Shown: piece by piece, positions 1-8,287 of the stretch | Position numbering within the stretch: position 1 is the first letter of the stretch | Layout: every line of letters starts with the position of its first letter | NCBI RefSeq assembly: GCF_900172235.1 | Contig: NZ_FWFQ01000005.1 | Coordinates: 87,963-151,962 of the forward strand | DNA: 64,000 bases | Direction: 5' to 3' | Source of the DNA: Pseudoruegeria aquimaris | GTDB taxonomy: Bacteria > Pseudomonadota > Alphaproteobacteria > Rhodobacterales > Rhodobacteraceae | Notes under the pieces: model-generated | The model's database searches: none | Seen by the model: only the letters and a program-made list of their open reading frames with translations | What the model was told of the DNA's origin: nothing | Program-made: the position numbers and the translations under genes

Positions 1-2
1 CG

Positions 3-482
3 CGCCCGCCGGAAGAAACGGCGGCGCTTCTGAACGAAGCCATTCTCGACGGGATGGACACCGATCTCTACTTCACCATCGCGCTGGGCGTGCTGAACCT
101 TGCCACCGGGCAAGGGCGGATGGTCCAGGCCGGGCACCCCGCGCCCCTGTTGCGGCGCGCCGGTGGCGAATTGGCCTTCCTCGGCGAAGGCGGCCTGCCG
201 GTGGGGCTCATTCCGGGCGCGCAGTTCACCGGCTTCGATTTCGATCTCACTCCGGGCGACAGGCTTCTGCTCTATTCCGACGGCGTGACGGAGGCCGCCG
301 CCCCGGATGGCGCCCTGTTCGGCGAAACCCGTCTTTCAGAGCACATGCAGGCCCATGCGCAGGCCGCGGGGCAGGCTTATTTCGTCGCGCTTCAACAGGC
401 GCTCGAGAGCTTCTGCCAAGGGGGCGATCCCGGGGACGACGTCTCGGGCGTCCTGCTCGAATACGGCTCGAACATGGCCTGA
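3..482 (+). CDS. SpoIIE/PP2C-type serine phosphatase, C-terminal part (5' end outside window)
   Basis: This is the C-terminal part of a PP2C-like SpoIIE phosphatase, the output domain of many partner-switching or two-component regulators that dephosphorylate anti-sigma-factor antagonists. The frame is open to the left window edge, so the ATG at 54 is probably internal. Family hallmarks are visible: AGHPAPLLRR, the GLPVGLIPGA stretch, LLLYSDGVTEA with its metal-binding Asp, and GDDVSGVLL near the end with the second catalytic Asp region. Any N-terminal receiver, HAMP or PAS module cannot be seen. It ends just before a convergent NUDIX gene. The family is clear; the pathway is not. Confidence 0.85.
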   Translation, partial: RPPEETAALLNEAILDGMDTDLYFTIALGVLNLATGQGRMVQAGHPAPLLRRAGGELAFLGEGGLPVGLIPGAQFTGFDFDLTPGDRLLLYSDGVTEAAAPDGALFGETRLSEHMQAHAQAAGQAYFVALQQALESFCQGGDPGDDVSGVLLEYGSNMA

Positions 483-490
483 TCTGCGTT

Positions 491-967
491 TCAGGCCACC
501 CTGTTGCGGCCCGTCTTCCCGTTCCGGCCTGCCTTCAGGAACCGGGCAAGGAAATGGCGATCGCCGTCATTGGCCAGCCGGTGCAGGGCTTCCTCGCCGT
601 CCAGCAGGCATGCGGCGTGGCCGGGCTCCGTGGGGGGGCCGAGCCGCCGCGTCGGCGTCGCGACGTAGATATGGCAGAGCTTCTCGGCCCAGAGATCGTA
701 TTCTGGCATGTAGGTGAAGCGCCGGAAGGCGCCCAGTCGCCGTGGCGCGGTGATCTTCCACCCGGTTTCCTCGAAGGCCTCCCGGTGCAGCGCGGCGACC
801 GGTGATTCCCCCGGATCGATGCCGCCTCCGGGAAGCTGGAACTCCGGTGCCGGGCTTGCCTGGAACGTCAGGAGGATCCGGCCGCGCAGCGGCAGGATGG
901 CGTAGGCGCCAGGGCGTTGCCGGTAGCGGCGCCCGGGGGCCGGGGTGTCACCGAATCGTCTGATCAT
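491..967 (-). CDS. NUDIX hydrolase
   Basis: A 158-residue NUDIX pyrophosphohydrolase. A complete Nudix box lies at about residues 48-70: GGIDPGE, seven residues, then REAFEETGW. It gives the Mg-binding glutamates expected for hydrolysis of a nucleoside diphosphate linked to another group. The substrate cannot be told from sequence. The gene is divergent from hslO with about 80 bp between them and convergent with the preceding phosphatase. It is a single-domain protein of usual family length with no signal peptide. Confidence 0.9.
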   Translation of the reverse strand: MIRRFGDTPAPGRRYRQRPGAYAILPLRGRILLTFQASPAPEFQLPGGGIDPGESPVAALHREAFEETGWKITAPRRLGAFRRFTYMPEYDLWAEKLCHIYVATPTRRLGPPTEPGHAACLLDGEEALHRLANDGDRHFLARFLKAGRNGKTGRNRVA

Positions 968-978
968 GGGCCCTGGGA

Positions 979-1009
979 CTTGGAGGAGCGGTTGCGAGGC
1001 TTATATACT
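979..1009 (+). promoter_or_regulatory. candidate heat-shock (RpoH-type) promoter of hslO
   Basis: CTTG at 979-982, a 17-base spacer, then CTTATATACT at 1000-1009, about 40 bases before the hslO ATG. This resembles the alphaproteobacterial RpoH pattern (CTTG, 17-18 bases, CYTATNT). The same arrangement precedes dnaK in this window. An overlapping sigma70-like TTGCGA-N17-TATGCC could also act here. No experimental evidence is available. Confidence 0.6.
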
Positions 1010-1048
1010 CGCGGTATGCCAACGCGAGACGCGTAAGGAAACCCCATT

Positions 1049-2047
1049 ATGATTGGTTCGAAAATCGCCTGGGACGATACCGTCCTGCCCTTTCAGCTTG
1101 ACCGCTCGGACGTGCGTGGCCGCGTCGCGCGCCTCGATGGCGTGCTGGACGAGGTCCTCAAGCAGCACGATTACCCGCCGAGCGTCGAAGCGCTGGTGGC
1201 GGAGATGGCTCTGCTGACGGCCCTGATCGGTCAGACGATCAAGCTGCGCTGGAAGCTCTCGCTCCAGGTGCGTGGGGATGGCCCGGCGCGCCTGATCGCC
1301 ACGGATTACTACGGCCCCAGCAAGGAGGGCGAGCCGGCCCGCATCCGGGCCTACGCCAGCTATGACGCCGAGCGGCTGGAGCCCACGGGCGACCCTTACG
1401 ATCAGATCGGCAAGGGCTATTTCGCCGTGCTGATCGACCAGGGCAAGGGCACCACGCCCTACCAGGGCATCACCCCGATCGCGGGCGGATCGCTGGCCAC
1501 CTGTGCGGAAACCTACTTCGCCCAGTCCGAGCAGCTGCCGACCCGTTTCGAGCTGAGTTTCGGCAAATCCACGCTGGCAGGCGGCCCGGAAAGTTGGCGC
1601 GCCGGGGGCGTGATGCTCCAGCTGATGCCCAAGGCCTCCCCGCATGTGGCACAGGATGGCGGCTCCGCCGAGGGTGGCCTGCTCAGCGCCTCCGACATCC
1701 TGGATGCCGATGCCGAGGAGAATTGGGTCCGGGCCAACACGCTGCTGGATACGGTGGACGATCTTGAGCTGATCGGCCCGACCGTCCAGCCCACGGATCT
1801 GCTCGTGCGCCTGTTCCACGAGGAAGCGCCGCGGGTGTTCGACGCCCAGCCGGTGAGCTTTGGCTGCACCTGCTCGGAAGAAAGAGTGCGCGATAGCCTC
1901 TCGATTTACTCAGCCAAGGATATCGCCCACATGACGACGGACGAAGGCCATGTCACCGCAGACTGCCAGTTCTGCGGGGCGCATTACGTGCTCGATCCTG
2001 CGACGCTGGGCTTCGAGGCCGAAAAGGCGCCGGATGGGGACTCCTGA
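1049..2047 (+). CDS. hslO: Hsp33 redox-regulated chaperone
   Basis: Cytoplasmic holdase chaperone activated by oxidation; it protects unfolding proteins during oxidative and heat stress. It has 332 residues, slightly longer than the usual 290 or so. The C-terminal redox switch is intact: C273-x-C275 and C306-x2-C309 would hold zinc when reduced and form disulfides when oxidised. The start is ATG with GTAAGGAA about 9 bases upstream. It is the first gene of an hslO-NUDIX-cca run; the NUDIX start lies inside its last codons. A heat-shock-type promoter lies at 979-1009. Confidence 0.96.
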   Translation: MIGSKIAWDDTVLPFQLDRSDVRGRVARLDGVLDEVLKQHDYPPSVEALVAEMALLTALIGQTIKLRWKLSLQVRGDGPARLIATDYYGPSKEGEPARIRAYASYDAERLEPTGDPYDQIGKGYFAVLIDQGKGTTPYQGITPIAGGSLATCAETYFAQSEQLPTRFELSFGKSTLAGGPESWRAGGVMLQLMPKASPHVAQDGGSAEGGLLSASDILDADAEENWVRANTLLDTVDDLELIGPTVQPTDLLVRLFHEEAPRVFDAQPVSFGCTCSEERVRDSLSIYSAKDIAHMTTDEGHVTADCQFCGAHYVLDPATLGFEAEKAPDGDS

Positions 2048-2639
2048 AACCATCGATCGGATCCGCGCCGCCCTTCAACAGGGCGGCGCGGCCTCGTCGG
2101 ACTACGACCTGCACCCGGATCTCGTGCTGCCGGAGGGCCGCAGGCTGCGCCCGGCGGCCGTGCTGGTGCCGTTGATCGGCGGGCAGGAAGATGGCCTGCG
2201 GCTGATCCTCACCAAGCGGGCCTCGGGGCTGAAGCACCACCCTGGGCAGATCGCCTTTCCCGGCGGCAAGCAGGACGAGGGCGACGCCACGCTCACCGAT
2301 ACCGCGCTGCGCGAAGCGCGGGAAGAAATCGGCCTTCCACCTGAAAACGTCTCTATCCTTGGTGAACTCGCCCCACATGAGACGGTGACGGGCTTTCTAG
2401 TGACGCCGATCGTCGGGCTCGTTACCGCGCCATTCGATGTCATTGCCGAGGCGGGCGAAGTGGAGGAAGTCTTCGAAGTGCCGCTGGCGCATGTGATGGA
2501 TGAGGAGAAATTCCTCGTTCAATCGCGCCTCTGGCGTGGACAGCAGCGCAAGTATTTCACCGTTCCCTATGGCCCCTATTACATCTGGGGCGCCACGGCG
2601 CGGATGCTGCGATCGCTGGCCGGGGCGGTGGCCCGATGA
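2034..2639 (+). CDS. NUDIX hydrolase, CoA-pyrophosphatase (NudL/YeaB) type
   Basis: A 201-residue NUDIX enzyme of the group that cleaves coenzyme A and its derivatives into 3'-phosphoadenosine-5'-phosphate and phosphopantetheine compounds. The distinctive LTKRASGLKHHPGQIAFPGG segment precedes the Nudix box, which ends REAREEIGL. The ATG at 2034 is chosen because it begins the conserved domain correctly; it overlaps hslO by 14 bases. Its TGA overlaps the next gene's ATG by 4 bases, so it is probably translationally coupled to cca. Substrate is by family only. Confidence 0.87.
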   Translation: MGTPETIDRIRAALQQGGAASSDYDLHPDLVLPEGRRLRPAAVLVPLIGGQEDGLRLILTKRASGLKHHPGQIAFPGGKQDEGDATLTDTALREAREEIGLPPENVSILGELAPHETVTGFLVTPIVGLVTAPFDVIAEAGEVEEVFEVPLAHVMDEEKFLVQSRLWRGQQRKYFTVPYGPYYIWGATARMLRSLAGAVAR

Positions 2640-3790
2640 GGCGGGTCACTGGAGAGTGGATCGAAGCGCCGGAGGCACAGGCGGTGATGGCCGTGCTCGC
2701 CGATGCCGGCCACGAAGCCTATTTCGTGGGTGGCTGCGTGCGCAACGCGCTTCTGGGCGCGCCGGTGGGCGATCTGGACGTGACGACGCGCGCCCGCCCG
2801 CAGGAGACGACGGCGCTGTTCGAAGGGCAGGGGTTTCGCGTCGTGCCGACGGGGATCGACCACGGCACCGTGACGGTGATCGCGGGCGGCATTCCCTTCG
2901 AAATCACCACCTACCGCAGGGATGTTGAAACCGACGGCCGCCGTGCCGTCGTGGCTTTCGCGGACAGGATCGAGGAGGATGCGCAGCGCCGCGACTTCAC
3001 GATGAACGCCCTTTACGCCGATGCGTCCGGACACGTGAGCGATCCGCTTGGCGACGGGCTCGCCGATCTCGACGCCCGCCGGGTGCGCTTCATCGACGAT
3101 CCCGCCCAGCGGATCCGCGAAGACTACCTGCGCATCCTGCGCTTCTTCCGGTTCCACGCCTGGTATGGCGATCCCGAACAGGGGATCGATGCCGAGGGTT
3201 TGGCGGCCTGTGCGGAAAATTCCGCCGGAATAGAGACGCTTTCGGCAGAGCGGATCGGAGCGGAGATGAAGAAGCTGCTGTCGGCGCCCGATCCGGCGCC
3301 CTCGGTGGCCTCCATGCAGCAGGCCGGCGTTCTGGCGGCGGTGCTGCCCGGCGCCGATGCCCGCGGGCTGCCGCTCCTCGTGGCCTTCGAAGCGGAACAC
3401 GGCTTTCCGGCGGATCCGATGCGCCGGCTTGCCGTTCTGGGCGGAGAAGACGTGGCCGCGCGGCTGCGCCTCAGCCGCCAGGAAGCCCGCCAGCTCGCCC
3501 AGATGCGGGAAGCGATCGGATCGGGCGAAGCGCCCGGCGCGCTGGGCTACAGGCTTGGCGCTGAGACGGCCCGAAACGTCCTGCTGCTGCGGGCGGCGCT
3601 CTTCGAAGTTCCGGCGGCGGCGGCGGATCTCGACGCTGTCGGCGCGGGCGCGGGCGCGGCGTTTCCGGTGGCGGCAGCCGATCTCATGCCTGCCTATTCC
3701 GGCCCGGCGCTGGGCGCCCGTCTGAAGGAGCTTGAAGCTCGGTGGATCGCCTCGGGCTTCACCCTGACGCGGGACGAACTTCTGGCTTGA
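2636..3790 (+). CDS. cca: CCA tRNA nucleotidyltransferase
   Basis: Class II nucleotidyltransferase that builds or repairs the 3'-CCA end of tRNAs. It has 384 residues. The head domain shows GGCVRNALLG at 32-41 with the metal-binding pair D46 and D48 in GDLDVT. The flexible-loop and neck motifs RRDFTMNALY (about 118-127) and EDYLRILRFFRF follow. The C-terminal half is the variable helical body. It overlaps the upstream NUDIX gene by ATGA. A poly(A) polymerase cannot be fully excluded by motif, but context and length favour CCA addition. Confidence 0.92.
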   Translation: MRRVTGEWIEAPEAQAVMAVLADAGHEAYFVGGCVRNALLGAPVGDLDVTTRARPQETTALFEGQGFRVVPTGIDHGTVTVIAGGIPFEITTYRRDVETDGRRAVVAFADRIEEDAQRRDFTMNALYADASGHVSDPLGDGLADLDARRVRFIDDPAQRIREDYLRILRFFRFHAWYGDPEQGIDAEGLAACAENSAGIETLSAERIGAEMKKLLSAPDPAPSVASMQQAGVLAAVLPGADARGLPLLVAFEAEHGFPADPMRRLAVLGGEDVAARLRLSRQEARQLAQMREAIGSGEAPGALGYRLGAETARNVLLLRAALFEVPAAAADLDAVGAGAGAAFPVAAADLMPAYSGPALGARLKELEARWIASGFTLTRDELLA

Positions 3791-3852
3791 ACCCGGCGGG
3801 AGGGCCGATATCTTCGGCCGGCTTCCCCCTGCAAAAAAGAACAGGCCCGCCG

Positions 3853-4452
3853 ATGACCCCCGAAAGCTACCTTGCGCTTCTGCTGCTGGCCTTCACCGCG
3901 GCTTTCACGCCGGGGCCGAACAACGCGATGGTGGCCGCTTCAGGGGCCAACTTCGGTTTCCGGCGCACGATTCCCCATATCGTGGGGATCGGCCTCGGGT
4001 TTCCACTTATGATCTTCATCGTCGGCCTGTTTCTCGGCGAGCTGTTTTCCCGCAGCGAGGCGCTGCGGGAGGGGCTGCGCTGGGGTGGCGCGGCGCTGCT
4101 GCTCTTCATCGCCTTCCAGATCGCGCGCTCCGGCGGGCTCTCGCGCAAGGGCAACCGGGCCGCCCGGCCGATGCGGGCCACCGAGGCGGCGGCCTTCCAG
4201 TGGATCAACCCGAAGGGCTGGGCCATGGCCATCGCCGTGACGGCGCAGTTCGTGAGCGGGCAGGGTGGGGTCACGGCGGCGCTGATCGTGGCCCTCACCT
4301 TCGTCTTCATGGGGTTCAGTTCGGCCTCGACGTGGGCCATCGCCGGGCAAGCGATGACACGCTGGCTGACGACGGAGAACCGGCTGCGCTGGTTCAACTA
4401 CGCGATGGCGGCGATGATCGCAGCCTCCGTGGTGATGCTGTTTGCCGACTGA
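3853..4452 (+). CDS. LysE/RhtB-family amino-acid exporter
   Basis: A 199-residue inner-membrane protein with about six hydrophobic segments and the family motif around P20-GPNN. LysE/RhtB proteins export amino acids or derivatives such as lysine, homoserine or threonine; the substrate cannot be predicted here. The ATG at 3853 starts directly before the first membrane segment, and an upstream in-frame ATG would add only a non-conserved tail. It follows cca after 62 bases and precedes the ABC transporter pair. Confidence 0.88.
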   Translation: MTPESYLALLLLAFTAAFTPGPNNAMVAASGANFGFRRTIPHIVGIGLGFPLMIFIVGLFLGELFSRSEALREGLRWGGAALLLFIAFQIARSGGLSRKGNRAARPMRATEAAAFQWINPKGWAMAIAVTAQFVSGQGGVTAALIVALTFVFMGFSSASTWAIAGQAMTRWLTTENRLRWFNYAMAAMIAASVVMLFAD

Positions 4453-4553
4453 GGGTGCCGCCGGAGCACGCCCCAGGGTGAATCCGCCGCCCGCGGTTTC
4501 CCTTTCCGCCCGGACGGTTTATATCCACCGGGCAGCGACGGAAGGTTTTTCCT

Positions 4554-6422
4554 GTGTTCCGGTATTTCGAGAATTTCGTCGATCCCTATACGCAGTATGA
4601 GGAGAGCGACCGCCCCCCGCAGCGGCTGTGGCCGTTTCTGCGCGAATACGCGCGGCCGTTCCACCGTGTCTTTCTCTATGCCGGGGTGATGTCGCTCGTC
4701 GTGGCGGTGATCGAGATCTGGCTGATCTACTACATGGGCCGCGTGGTCGATATCCTTGCCAGCGGGACGCCTGAGAGTGTGCGCGCCGATTACGGGCTGG
4801 AATTCCTGCTGGTTGCGCTGTTCATCCTCTTCGCCCGCCCGGTGATCCAGGCGCTGGACGTGGCGCTGCTCAACAACGCGATCCTGCCCAACTTCGGCAC
4901 CCTCATCCGCTGGCGGGCGCACAAACACGTTCTGCGCCAGTCCGTGGGTTGGTTCGAGAACGATTTCGCCGGCCGCATCGCCAACCGGATCATGCAGACG
5001 CCGCCCGCCGCGGGCGACGCGGTGTTCCAGGTCTTCGACATGATGACCTTCGCGGTGGCCTATCTCGTGGGGGCGGCGATCCTGCTGGCGGATTCCGATC
5101 CGCGGCTGGCGATCCCTCTGGTGATCTGGTTCGTGCTCTACATGTTTCTCGTGCGCTGGACGATCCGTACCGTGGGCCCGGCTTCCAAAGCCTCTTCTGA
5201 TGCCCGGAGCGAGGTGACGGGCCGCGTGGTGGACAGCTACACCAACATCCATTCGGTGAAACTCTTCGCGCACCACGATCACGAGATCGACTATGCAAAG
5301 GAAGCGATCGAGAACACGCGCCGCACCTTCGCGAAGGAGATGCGGATCTTCACCAAGATGGATCTCGGCCTCGTGACGCTGAACGGCGCGTTGATCGTCG
5401 GGGTCGTCGGATGGGCGGTGGCGCTGTGGATGAACGATGCGGCGACGATCGGCACGGTGGCGGCTGCCACGGCGCTGACCCTGCGCCTCAACGCGATGAC
5501 CGGCTGGATCATGTGGGCGCTTTCCACCTTCTTCCGCTCGCTCGGCGTGGTGTCCGAGGGCATGGAGACCATCGCCCAGCCGATCACCCTCGTGGATGCG
5601 CCGGGTGCGAAGCCGCTGAAGCTGACGGAGGGCGCGATCACCTTCGAGGGCGTGTCGCACCATTACGGCCGGGAGGCCGGGGGGCTGGATGCCATTTCTC
5701 TGGCGATCCGCCCGGGCGAGAAAGTGGGCCTCGTGGGCCGCTCGGGCGCCGGGAAATCGACCCTCGTCAAGCTGCTTCTGCGGTTCTACGACGTGGAGAC
5801 CGGGCGCATCCTGATCGACGGGCAGGACATCTCCCGGGTGCAGCAGGCCTCCTTGCGCGCCGCCATCGGCATGGTCCAGCAGGACAGCGCGCTGCTGCAC
5901 CGCTCGGTGCGTGACAACATCCTCTACGGGCGCCCGGACGCAACCGAGGAAGAGGTCATCGAGGCCGCCCGGCGGGCCGAAGCGCATGAGTTCATCCTTG
6001 ATCTGGAAGATCCGGAAGGCCGAACCGGCTACGACGCCCACGTCGGCGAGCGCGGCGTGAAGCTGTCGGGCGGGCAGCGTCAGCGGATCACGCTGGCGCG
6101 GGTGATCCTGAAGAACGCACCGATCCTCGTGCTGGACGAAGCCACCAGCGCGCTCGACTCCGAGGTGGAGGCCGCGATCCAGGAAACGCTCTACGGCATG
6201 ATGGAGGGCAAGACGGTGATCGCCATCGCGCACCGGCTGTCCACCATCGCCCACATGGACCGCATCGTCGTGCTCGACGAAGGGCGCATCGCGGAAGAGG
6301 GCACCCATGCCGAACTTCTGGCGCTGGGCGGGCTCTACGCGGCCTTCTGGAGCCGGCAGTCCGGCGGCTTCATCGGCACCGATGACGCCCCGGAAGGTGA
6401 TAGCGGGGAGGCCACCGAATGA
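4554..6422 (+). CDS. ABC half-transporter (permease-ATPase fusion), first of a pair
   Basis: A 622-residue fused ABC half-transporter: an N-terminal membrane domain with about six helices, then an ATPase domain. Walker A is GRSGAGKST at about 395-403, the signature is LSGGQRQR, Walker B ends LVLDEATSALDSE, and the switch region is IAHRLSTI. The start is GTG with GGAAGG about 8 bases upstream. It overlaps the next, similar gene by ATGA, so the two probably form a heterodimeric exporter. Both ATP sites look canonical. The substrate is unknown; lipid or drug exporters share this architecture. Confidence 0.9.
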   Translation: MFRYFENFVDPYTQYEESDRPPQRLWPFLREYARPFHRVFLYAGVMSLVVAVIEIWLIYYMGRVVDILASGTPESVRADYGLEFLLVALFILFARPVIQALDVALLNNAILPNFGTLIRWRAHKHVLRQSVGWFENDFAGRIANRIMQTPPAAGDAVFQVFDMMTFAVAYLVGAAILLADSDPRLAIPLVIWFVLYMFLVRWTIRTVGPASKASSDARSEVTGRVVDSYTNIHSVKLFAHHDHEIDYAKEAIENTRRTFAKEMRIFTKMDLGLVTLNGALIVGVVGWAVALWMNDAATIGTVAAATALTLRLNAMTGWIMWALSTFFRSLGVVSEGMETIAQPITLVDAPGAKPLKLTEGAITFEGVSHHYGREAGGLDAISLAIRPGEKVGLVGRSGAGKSTLVKLLLRFYDVETGRILIDGQDISRVQQASLRAAIGMVQQDSALLHRSVRDNILYGRPDATEEEVIEAARRAEAHEFILDLEDPEGRTGYDAHVGERGVKLSGGQRQRITLARVILKNAPILVLDEATSALDSEVEAAIQETLYGMMEGKTVIAIAHRLSTIAHMDRIVVLDEGRIAEEGTHAELLALGGLYAAFWSRQSGGFIGTDDAPEGDSGEATE

Positions 6423-8287
6423 GCCCCTACCGCGTGGCATCCCGCCTGCTCGACAGGCTCAGGCTGGACCGGCTGATCGATCCGCTGCAACCGGCGGACG
6501 GCTCGCCGCCGCGCACGCTTCTGGCCTTCTTCGGCTGGTGCCTCAAGGGCAGCTGGCCGGTGCTCGGTTTCGCCGCCTTCGTCTCCGTTCTGGCCGGGGT
6601 GATCGAGGTTGGCAGCGCCTTCCTGCTTGGCCTCGTGGTGGACGGCGCCCTGCGTGCCGGCGCCGGGGGGCTTGCGCAGGAATGGCCCCTGCTGCTGGGC
6701 GTGGCCGCGTTCTTCCTCGTCCTGCGGCCGCTGGTGTTCGGGGCTTCGGCGGCGATCCAGAGCCTCGCGGTGGCGCCCAACGTCATGCCGCTGGTTCTCT
6801 CGCGCCTGAACCGCTACGCGCTGGGCCATTCCGTCGATTTCTTCGACAATGATTTCGCCGGGCGCATCGCCCAGAAGCAGATGCAGACGAGCCGGGCCGT
6901 CACCGACGTGACGATGGAAATGATCAACGTGGTGGCCTTTGCGCTGGCCTCGCTTGTGGGGGCGGCGGCGCTCCTGATGGGGATCGACTGGCGCATCGGG
7001 GCGATTCTCTCGGTCTGGCTGGTGGGCTACCTGCTGATGATCCGCTGGTTCATGCCGCGCGTCCGGCTGCGCTCTGGAAGGCGCGCCGCGGCGCGGGCGA
7101 TGGTTTCGGGGCAGATCGTCGATACGATCACCAACATCAAGACGGTCAAGCTCTTCGCGCATGACGCCCACGAGGACAGCGCGGCGAATGAATCGATGAG
7201 TGCCTGGCGGGAGACCGCCGTGCATTTCGGAGAGCTTGCTACCTTCTTCCGCTTCGCCCTGATGGCGGTGGCCGGGGTCGTGCCGGTGATCCTGATCGGC
7301 AGCACGCTGCTGCTGTGGAACGCCGGCGAAGTCACCGCCGGGGCCATCGCAGCCACGGGGGCGGTTTCGTTGCGGATCGCGCAGATGACGGGCTGGGTGA
7401 GCTTCGTGCTGATGGCGATCTATGCCAACATCGGCGAGGTGGAGGACGGGATGAACACGCTCACCCCGGCCCACAGGCTGACGGACAGCCGCCACGCCAA
7501 GCCGCTCGCGGTGACGGAGGGCGCGATCACCTTCGAGGATGTGCGCTTCGCCTACGGCCAGCGGTCGGGCGGCGTGAACGGGATCACGCTGAACGTGCGC
7601 GGCGGCGAGAAGATCGGCATCGTCGGGGCCTCGGGGGCGGGAAAATCGACCCTCGTGAACCTGTTGCTGCGGCTCTACGATCCCGAGGGCGGCCGCGTCG
7701 AGATCGACGGGCAGAACATCAAGATGGTGACGCAGGACTCGCTGCGCGCCCAGATCGGGACGGTCACGCAGGAAACCGCGATGTTCAACCGGTCCGCCTT
7801 CGAGAACATCCGTTACGGCACCCCCGGCGCGACGCTGGAAGAGGTGCAGGAGGCCGCCCGGCGCGCCGAAGCGCATGAGTTCGTGCTGCAGCTGCGCGAT
7901 CACAAGGGACGCACCGGGTATGATGCGCACCTCGGGGAGCGCGGTGTGAAGCTCTCGGGTGGCCAGCGGCAGCGGATCGCGCTCGCGCGGGCCATTCTCA
8001 AGAACGCGCCGATTCTCGTGCTGGACGAGGCCACGAGCGCGCTGGACTCCGAGGTGGAAGCCGCCATCCAGGCCGCGCTTGAGCGGGTCATGGAGGGCAA
8101 GACGGTGCTCGCCATCGCCCACAGGCTTTCGACCATCGCCCAGATGGACCGCATCATCGTGCTGGATCAGGGCCGCATCGCCGAAGAGGGCAGCCACGAG
8201 GCGCTGCTGGCGAAGGGCGGCCTCTATGCCCGCTACTGGGAGCGGCAGTCCGGCGGATTTCTCAATATTCAAGAGGCAGCCGAGTGA
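6419..8287 (+). CDS. ABC half-transporter (permease-ATPase fusion), second of a pair
   Basis: A second 622-residue permease-ATPase fusion, paralogous to and exactly as long as the preceding gene. Walker A is GASGAGKST (about 403-411), followed by LSGGQRQRIALARA, LVLDEATSALDSE and IAHRLSTI, so it also has a full catalytic set. The coding sequence overlaps both neighbours (ATGA with the first half-transporter, GTGA with the methyltransferase), indicating a three-gene operon. The equal length and near-identical ATPase motifs suggest a tandem duplication. Confidence 0.9.
   Translation: MSPYRVASRLLDRLRLDRLIDPLQPADGSPPRTLLAFFGWCLKGSWPVLGFAAFVSVLAGVIEVGSAFLLGLVVDGALRAGAGGLAQEWPLLLGVAAFFLVLRPLVFGASAAIQSLAVAPNVMPLVLSRLNRYALGHSVDFFDNDFAGRIAQKQMQTSRAVTDVTMEMINVVAFALASLVGAAALLMGIDWRIGAILSVWLVGYLLMIRWFMPRVRLRSGRRAAARAMVSGQIVDTITNIKTVKLFAHDAHEDSAANESMSAWRETAVHFGELATFFRFALMAVAGVVPVILIGSTLLLWNAGEVTAGAIAATGAVSLRIAQMTGWVSFVLMAIYANIGEVEDGMNTLTPAHRLTDSRHAKPLAVTEGAITFEDVRFAYGQRSGGVNGITLNVRGGEKIGIVGASGAGKSTLVNLLLRLYDPEGGRVEIDGQNIKMVTQDSLRAQIGTVTQETAMFNRSAFENIRYGTPGATLEEVQEAARRAEAHEFVLQLRDHKGRTGYDAHLGERGVKLSGGQRQRIALARAILKNAPILVLDEATSALDSEVEAAIQAALERVMEGKTVLAIAHRLSTIAQMDRIIVLDQGRIAEEGSHEALLAKGGLYARYWERQSGGFLNIQEAAE

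Noticed and set aside
4398..8272. Long minus-strand reading frames (645 to 680 codons) opposite the two ABC half-transporters
   Set aside because: They mirror the highly G/C-ending codons of the plus-strand genes, show His/Gly/Arg-rich composition and no domain; the ABC proteins have complete motifs.
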